This document shows, piece after piece, positions 59,226 to 64,000 of a stretch of 64,000 nucleotides of DNA. How positions within the stretch are numbered: the first letter of the stretch is position 1; each line of letters starts with the position of its first letter. Below the pieces are notes generated by a model. That model was not told where the DNA came from, did no database searches, and saw only the letters and a list, made by a program, of their open reading frames with translations. The position numbers were made by a program, and so were the translations under genes. Location of the stretch: positions 415,001 to 479,000 of the forward strand of contig NZ_JACHXW010000003.1 in assembly GCF_014192395.1 (NCBI RefSeq), written 5' to 3'. This stretch comes from Paenibacillus endophyticus. GTDB taxonomy: Bacteria; Bacillota; Bacilli; Paenibacillales; Paenibacillaceae.

Positions 59226-60101
59226 TTACACGTTCTTCTGGTATTTGTTGCGTAGCAGGATAGCCGAGAAGTTCATCAGCAGCAAGAGCGCGAGCAGCAC
59301 GATAATACCGCTTGCCGCAAGCTCCTTGAATTCGAGCTGAGGCTTCGACAGCCAGTTATACACTTGAATCGGAATAACGGTAAAGGAATCCTTGAGACCG
59401 TCCGGCAAAAACGCAACGTACGTAAGCGCACCAATCATAACAAGCGGTGCCGTCTCGCCGATTGCCCGCGACATGGCAAGAATGACGCCAGTGAGAACAC
59501 CTGGAAGAGCCGATGGCATAACCGAACGGGAAACGGTTTGCCATTTGGTCGCACCGAGTGCAAACGATGCATCGCGGCGCGATTTCGGAACAGCGCGAAT
59601 CGCTTCCTGCGCCGAAACGATAATAATGGGAAGCACCAGCAGCGTCATCGTGAGCGCGCCAGCGATAAGGCTGCGGTCAAGCGAGAGAAGCCGAACGAAC
59701 AGGGTCAAGCCTAGAATGCCGTAGACAATGGATGGAACGCCAGCTAGCGTACTGATATTCAGTTGAATCATCCTTGTAACGCGGCCTTTTTTTGCATATT
59801 CTTCCAGATAGATGGCTGCGCCAACACCGAAGATGAAAGAGATCGGCGCCATGATTAGCAGCATATAAATCGTACCGACGAGTGCCGACTTCATACCCGA
59901 ACCTTCCGCTTTGCGGGAAGGGAAATTCGTGAACAAGTCTGGCTGAAGTCTGGATATGCCATCTATAAGTATATCTATGATAAGTGCGCACAGGGCGAGT
60001 ACGCCGATTGAGGTCGCGATGACGAATAGGATATGCAGCATCCAGTCCGTCCTCCGCCGGCCCGCAATTTGCTTGCGGTTCGCATCTTGGAATATGTTCA
60101 T
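59226..60101 (-). CDS. pstA: Phosphate ABC transporter permease PstA
   Basis: A 291-residue permease. The start MNIFQDANRKQ at 60101 lies just after the pstC stop codon with GAGAGGAG upstream; the longer frame overlaps pstC. It shows six hydrophobic segments, the region GSGMKSALVGTIYMLL, and a transmembrane domain with the conserved VPSIVYGILGLTLFV. The EAA-like loop is VPKSRRDASFALGATKWQTV. Confidence 0.97.
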   Translation of the reverse strand: MNIFQDANRKQIAGRRRTDWMLHILFVIATSIGVLALCALIIDILIDGISRLQPDLFTNFPSRKAEGSGMKSALVGTIYMLLIMAPISFIFGVGAAIYLEEYAKKGRVTRMIQLNISTLAGVPSIVYGILGLTLFVRLLSLDRSLIAGALTMTLLVLPIIIVSAQEAIRAVPKSRRDASFALGATKWQTVSRSVMPSALPGVLTGVILAMSRAIGETAPLVMIGALTYVAFLPDGLKDSFTVIPIQVYNWLSKPQLEFKELAASGIIVLLALLLLMNFSAILLRNKYQKNV

Positions 60102-60102
60102 C

Positions 60103-61053
60103 TTAGTACTCCTCTCTGAATTTTCTTGCAATGTACTGGGCAAGAATATTGAGCAGGAATGTAATGACGAACAGCGTCATGCCGACCGCGAAGATCGATC
60201 CGTACTCAATGGTTCCGTGCGGCGTATCTCCGAGGCTGACCTGAACAATGTAAGCCGTCATTGTCTGGATGCTGTCGAGCGGATTGGCTGTCATGTTAGG
60301 CGTTGATCCCGCCGCGACCGTAACGATCATCGTCTCGCCGATTGCTCTTGAGAAGGCAAGCACGGCTGATGCGACGATGCCGGAGAAAGCAGCTGGCACG
60401 ACGATTTTCAAAGCAACTTCAAATCTTGTAGCGCCAAGGGCATACGCACCGTCGCGCAAAGTACGCGGCACCGAAGACATCGCGTCCTCGCTGAGTGAGC
60501 AAACCATTGGAATGATCATGATACCAACTACGATTCCTGCGCTTAACGCGTTGAACACGCCAGCGCTGTTGAAGATGCTTTGAATAAGCGGCGTTATCAG
60601 GCTAAGAGCGAAATAACCGTATACGATCGTAGGTACGCCAGCCAGCACCTCAAGGATTGGCTTGACGATTTTGCGAACCCGTTTGGGCGCGTACTCCGAT
60701 AAGTAAATGGCACTGGCTAGGCCAAGCGGAATAGCGACTAAACAAGCGATGAATGTAATCATTAATGTGCCTGACAAGAGCGGCAGAACACCGAAGCTTT
60801 TGGGCGGGATTAACGGTGACCATTTGGTCCCAAACAAGAAATCAAAAATCGGTATTTTCTGAAAGAACTGATACGTTTCCGAGATGAGCGTGACGACGAT
60901 GCCTATTGTAGTTAGAACGGATACGGAAGCACATAGGAACAATAGGATCGGCATCACTTTATTCATGATGCTAACGCGTTTATTTTTGAAGTCATAGGCT
61001 TCCTTGCTTAATGTTTGAGCTTTATTGACCGTTTGCAGCCCTTGCCTTGGCAT
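60103..61053 (-). CDS. pstC: Phosphate ABC transporter permease PstC
   Basis: A 316-residue permease preceded by AAGGAGGA. It shows the conserved FGVLPLLSGTLMITFIACL, GVPTIVYGYFALSLI and the EAA-like loop VPRTLRDGAYALGATRFEVAL. It forms the membrane channel with PstA. It follows pstS after a hairpin that may reduce read-through. Confidence 0.97.
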   Translation of the reverse strand: MPRQGLQTVNKAQTLSKEAYDFKNKRVSIMNKVMPILLFLCASVSVLTTIGIVVTLISETYQFFQKIPIFDFLFGTKWSPLIPPKSFGVLPLLSGTLMITFIACLVAIPLGLASAIYLSEYAPKRVRKIVKPILEVLAGVPTIVYGYFALSLITPLIQSIFNSAGVFNALSAGIVVGIMIIPMVCSLSEDAMSSVPRTLRDGAYALGATRFEVALKIVVPAAFSGIVASAVLAFSRAIGETMIVTVAAGSTPNMTANPLDSIQTMTAYIVQVSLGDTPHGTIEYGSIFAVGMTLFVITFLLNILAQYIARKFREEY

Positions 61054-61102
61054 TGCGGCGTCCTCCTTCTTGCCTTTACAATTCGTTTACATATGTGCCG
61101 TG

Positions 61103-61135
61103 AAAAATGTGATGTCCCTCGAGACACCACATTTT
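61103..61135 (-). terminator. Intercistronic hairpin between pstS and pstC
   Basis: AAAATGTGGTGTC and GGACATCACATTTT can pair around TCGA. The T-run after it is short (TTTTTC), so it probably attenuates rather than stops transcription, giving more PstS than permease. That interpretation follows the usual pst operon pattern. Confidence 0.65.
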
Positions 61136-61155
61136 CATTTAGACACATTTAATGA

Positions 61156-62157
61156 TTATTGAATTTTTGCTGCTTCCGTAGCGTATTGCTCATCTGGAAG
61201 GGATACATAGCCAACTTCGCCTGCAAATTTCCCAATGTTGCTGATATAGTATTTCGCGAATTCTTTTACTTCTGGACGCTCAAGCTCTTTGTTGCTTACG
61301 TAGATGAAGAGCGGGCGGGACAATGGAGCGTAGCTTCCGTCTTTGATCGTGTCGTAAGTCGGTGCAATTGCGCCGCTGCCGCCGTCAACCGGAACAACTT
61401 TCAATTTGTCTTGGTTTTCTTCGAAGTAAGCAAAGCCGAAGTAGCCAATGCCGTATTTGCTGCCTGCTACGCCTTGAACTAGCGCGTTGTCATCTTCAGA
61501 GAAGCTGATTGCTTTATCGTTGCGAATGCCGGCTTTATCAAGAATAGCTTCGTTGAAGTAGTCATAAGTACCGGAATCAGCGCCTGGTGAGAACATTACG
61601 ATCGGCTCAGCAGGGAATGTGTCGCGAACGTCTTTCCAAGTAGCTACTGTGCTGCCTGTAACGAAAATTTTGTTAAGCTCTTCAACCGTCAAGTGGTCGA
61701 TAAAATCATTGTCTTTGCTTACGACTACGGACAAGCCGTCAAATGCTACGGAAAGCTCCGTGTACTCGATGCCTGCATCCTTACAAGCTGTTGCTTCTTC
61801 TTCCTTGATTGGGCGGGAAGCATCTGCAATTGCGATTTCGCCTGCACAGAACTGTTTGAAGCCGCCGCCTGTGCCGGATACGCCAACAGGTACGCGTACA
61901 TCTGTGTGCTCTTTATTGAATTCTTCAGCAGCAGCTTCCGTAAGTGGGAACACCGTGCTTGAACCGTCGATTTTAATTTCGCCTGACAATTTCACAGCTT
62001 CTTCCGTTGGTGCGTTAGTAGCCGTATTGTTCGTAGCGCCTGTATTTTCTGATCCTGTATTTGCACCGTTTGTATTATTACCGCATGCAGCCGCAAATGC
62101 GAGCAGCACCACCATCGACAACATCAAGATCCCCTTAAAGCCTTTTTTCTTTAACAA
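61156..62157 (-). CDS. pstS: Phosphate-binding lipoprotein PstS
   Basis: A 333-residue extracellular phosphate receptor. The start is taken as a TTG at 62157 because AGAGGAG lies 8 bases upstream and it gives a standard lipoprotein signal (MLKKKGFKGILML...AAAC, Cys25). An ATG 12 codons upstream gives an unusual N-terminus. The phosphate-site segments are DGSSTVFPLTEAAAEEF, VSGTGGGFKQFCAGEIAIADASRP and SPGADSGTYDYFNEAIL. A Pho box lies upstream. It heads the pstSCAB-phoU operon. Confidence 0.96.
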   Translation of the reverse strand: MLKKKGFKGILMLSMVVLLAFAAACGNNTNGANTGSENTGATNNTATNAPTEEAVKLSGEIKIDGSSTVFPLTEAAAEEFNKEHTDVRVPVGVSGTGGGFKQFCAGEIAIADASRPIKEEEATACKDAGIEYTELSVAFDGLSVVVSKDNDFIDHLTVEELNKIFVTGSTVATWKDVRDTFPAEPIVMFSPGADSGTYDYFNEAILDKAGIRNDKAISFSEDDNALVQGVAGSKYGIGYFGFAYFEENQDKLKVVPVDGGSGAIAPTYDTIKDGSYAPLSRPLFIYVSNKELERPEVKEFAKYYISNIGKFAGEVGYVSLPDEQYATEAAKIQ

Positions 62158-62204
62158 CTCTACCACTCCTCTTATTTTGTCTCTCAGGGTCATCCCCCGT
62201 GCCT

Positions 62205-62250
62205 CTTATACTACTAGCCGTTTGTAAACCTCGTATTCTGTTTTTGTAAA
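62205..62250 (-). promoter_or_regulatory. Pho box and promoter of the pst operon
   Basis: On the minus strand TTTACA occurs at 62245-62250 and again exactly 22 bp downstream (62223-62228), with a weaker AGAATA between them at 11 bp. This matches the 11-bp-phased TTNACA repeats bound by PhoP. TATAAG (62205-62210) is a plausible -10 box. Confidence 0.75.
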
Positions 62251-62257
62251 CTCCATG

Positions 62258-63616
62258 TTAAAAATAAGATTGCTGCAGTTTCTCCATTTCGTCAGCTACA
62301 TGAATTGCTTGCTGATGCGCCTGTTCAGACAACAATCCGATCTGCTCGCTGCTTTTTCGGTTATCCGCAGCGGCGCGAAACAGGCGATTAAAGGCTTCTA
62401 CCGCCTCATTAACATGCGTTTCACTGGCTATCGTCTCGCTCCGTCCAGCATGTGCCAGCGCCGTCGTTTGCGAGATTGCTTCTACGACGGTTTTCGTTAA
62501 GGTCGTAATTTCATTCGCGAACTGCTTCGTTTGGCTGGCCAGCTTCATGACCTCGCCTGCGACTACCGCAAACCCAAGCCCATGCTGACCTGCGCGTGCT
62601 GCTTCTATAGAAGCATTAAGGGCAAGCAAGTTGCTTTGTTCTGCTAGCTCCTTGATTTGAGAGGACACCTTGCTGATCGAGCCTGCTTCCAACTGCAAGT
62701 CATTCATGCGTTTTTCCTGCTGCTGTGAATGGGAGGCAATCGCTCCAAAAGCTTCTGTGACCTTGTCAAGCTCATTCTTGCCGGTTAGCGTTAGATCGAC
62801 CATTTGGGCCGAGAGCGACTCGCCTTGCGCTGTTGACATACGAACGCTGCTTACCGCATGCTCTATATCCTTCACTCGCTTCTCAGCAGAGCGGATCGTG
62901 TTCTTCTGTACATCCACTGCCTCCTGCTGAAGCATTCTGGAGAGCTTCAACAAATCGGATACGGTCAATACTCCTGCCAGCCTATGGTTAGCGGTGACGA
63001 TCACGCAATCGTAGAGCACTCGGTCATCCCGGCTTAGCGCGCTATCGATTAGCTGCTGCGGTTCATCGTTATGATCAACGAGCAGCGGAGCTGCGTCCAT
63101 TAGCTTTGTAATCGGCTTGTCATCATACAGATCGGCGCTAAAACGATGGCCTAGCTTCAAGAAAAAGTGATTGCGCATCATTAAGCCGATCGGAGCCCCT
63201 TGCTCGTTCGTTACAATGATGCATTCGCTTTCCGGATGCTTCTTGAACACCGAGATCGTTTCTCGGCAGGTTCGCTCTGCGCTTATCGTCGGTGCTTGGC
63301 GCAAGAAATTCGTCAAGCGCACCGTTTGCGAGACTGGCTGCTTTGCAGCAGGCGATGCCTTATCTTCCTTTTCTGCTTCCTTCATTGCTTCCTTCATTGC
63401 TTCCTTCTTTGCTTTGTTCTCCGCTTCTTTCTGATCCTGTACTTGTCCGGTAGCTGTTTGTAGCTCCCGTGTTGGTCTTGCGGCTGCTTGCTGCTCCTGT
63501 GCTTGTCCAGCAGCTGCTTGCTGCTCCCGGTGCCCGTTAAGTGGTGCGTTCGGATCAGTACCTTCATTTTGCTCATTTACAAAACGGTTTTCTTTCTCCA
63601 GAACAGTCGATGTCAC
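62258..63616 (-). CDS. Cytoplasmic CBS-domain protein with methyl-accepting chemotaxis signalling domain
   Basis: A 452-residue protein without membrane segments, starting at a GTG. An N-terminal low-complexity region (about 18-85) is rich in Gln/Ala and then Lys/Glu ([14 protein letters not shown]). A CBS pair lies at about 97-240 ([58 protein letters not shown]). It resembles the CBS pair of the nearby GGDEF protein. A coiled region leads into an MCP signalling hairpin with [18 protein letters not shown]. Proteins of this kind may couple a small-molecule or nucleotide signal to CheA, but whether it is a true chemoreceptor is uncertain because the signalling tip looks shortened. Confidence 0.85.
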   Translation of the reverse strand: MTSTVLEKENRFVNEQNEGTDPNAPLNGHREQQAAAGQAQEQQAAARPTRELQTATGQVQDQKEAENKAKKEAMKEAMKEAEKEDKASPAAKQPVSQTVRLTNFLRQAPTISAERTCRETISVFKKHPESECIIVTNEQGAPIGLMMRNHFFLKLGHRFSADLYDDKPITKLMDAAPLLVDHNDEPQQLIDSALSRDDRVLYDCVIVTANHRLAGVLTVSDLLKLSRMLQQEAVDVQKNTIRSAEKRVKDIEHAVSSVRMSTAQGESLSAQMVDLTLTGKNELDKVTEAFGAIASHSQQQEKRMNDLQLEAGSISKVSSQIKELAEQSNLLALNASIEAARAGQHGLGFAVVAGEVMKLASQTKQFANEITTLTKTVVEAISQTTALAHAGRSETIASETHVNEAVEAFNRLFRAAADNRKSSEQIGLLSEQAHQQAIHVADEMEKLQQSYF

Positions 63617-63809
63617 TCGCCATCACCCTTCCTTCTATTTCCTTCTGAACTCACTATAGGTCGGAAGCATCAACAGCAATGTGCAGAAATGTTATCGGAA
63701 TGTTAAATTCGACATATTTTAAATAAATCTCGTAAAAAAAAACGACCTTTACAGGGCGCTCGCCTATGCCATATTTACTATTGCTTGAAGCATGAAATAG
63801 CGTCACGCC

Positions 63810-63906
63810 AAGCGTAAACGGCTGAAGCCGTCATCTGGCGGCTAAGCTTACGTTTCGCGCAGAAATATAGAGAAAGTTGGCGAAATGATATACTTTCCTA
63901 TATTTC
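63810..63906 (+). repeat. 97-bp two-hairpin repeat, copy 2
   Basis: It begins AAGCGTAAACGGCTGAAGCC and matches the copy at 18522 with few differences (TGAA for TGTT in the first loop, for example). It is followed without a gap by copy 3, so the repeat unit is exactly 97 bp here. Confidence 0.85.
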
Positions 63907-64000
63907 AAGCGTAAACGGCTGAAGCCGTCCTCTGGCGGCTAAGCTTACGTTTCGCGTAGAAATATAGAGAAAGTTGGCGAAATGATATACTTTCCTATAT
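63907..64000 (+). repeat. 97-bp two-hairpin repeat, copy 3, cut by the window end
   Basis: The first 94 bases of a further tandem copy, nearly identical to copy 2. The array may continue beyond the window. Confidence 0.85.

Overview
The window looks like a chromosome segment of an endospore-forming, plant-polysaccharide-degrading member of the Paenibacillaceae (Paenibacillus or a close relative). This rests on an alpha/beta-type small acid-soluble spore protein, the sporulation membrane protein YtaF, the gene order polA-mutM-ytaF-coaE-lytic transglycosylase-nrdR, paired YesM/YesN-type two-component systems with LplB/LplC-type sugar permeases, and a very large S-layer-anchored protein. No intact insertion sequence, prophage or CRISPR array was seen.

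Layout. (1) 0-7 kb is a patchwork of small accessory genes: an L7/L12-like fragment at the window edge, a VOC protein, a tiny putative secreted peptide, a divergent SDR/MarR pair, DoxX, a methyltransferase, and two SDRs with a TetR regulator. (2) 7-23 kb is the first carbohydrate module, all on the minus strand: two permeases, a response regulator and histidine kinase, a solute-binding lipoprotein, GH78 and GH1 hydrolases, and GH43 and GH2 hydrolases. (3) 23-24 kb holds a MarR-GNAT pair in which the GNAT gene is frameshifted. (4) 24-36 kb is the second carbohydrate module, also on the minus strand: a solute-binding lipoprotein, a large glycosidase, a near-duplicate lipoprotein, two permeases, a response regulator and a kinase. 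(5) 36-38 kb is a YtrA-like ABC operon. (6) 38.7-46.9 kb encodes one roughly 2750-residue surface protein. (7) 47-48 kb is a scarred tRNA-Ala locus. (8) 48-54.7 kb is core DNA-repair, CoA and spore genes. (9) 54.7-57.5 kb is a translationally coupled EAL/GGDEF pair. (10) 57.7-62.3 kb is phoU-pstBACS with a Pho box. (11) 62.3-63.6 kb is a CBS-chemoreceptor-like protein.

How the parts work together. Each carbohydrate module carries its own membrane kinase, AraC-type response regulator, importer subunits and hydrolases. No transport ATPase is encoded in either, so a shared ATPase elsewhere is inferred. The main observation is that the two modules carry two different promoter architectures. In module 1, five promoters share a 41-bp direct-repeat site (AGTCG half-sites 23 bp apart), and in four of them it sits at exactly the same distance from the -10 box. 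In module 2, two promoters share a different direct repeat (CTTAAAAA half-sites 22 bp apart) with a TTGAG-N17 promoter. Three module 2 promoters also have a CcpA-type cre site just downstream of the -10 box. The simplest reading is that each response regulator reads its own repeat, and that module 2 is also subject to catabolite repression. The enzyme set (GH78, GH1, GH43, GH2, a large GH106-like protein and a pectate-lyase-fold surface protein) points to pectin side chains such as rhamnogalacturonan, but the substrate is inferred.

Other items of note are a 97-bp two-hairpin repeat family (three copies, one in the predicted leader of the GH1 mRNA), near-identical duplicated binding proteins whose signal and linker regions differ, tRNA relics, and two c-di-GMP enzymes that share a degenerate N-terminal domain. 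All calls come from reading the sequence; no database search was run.
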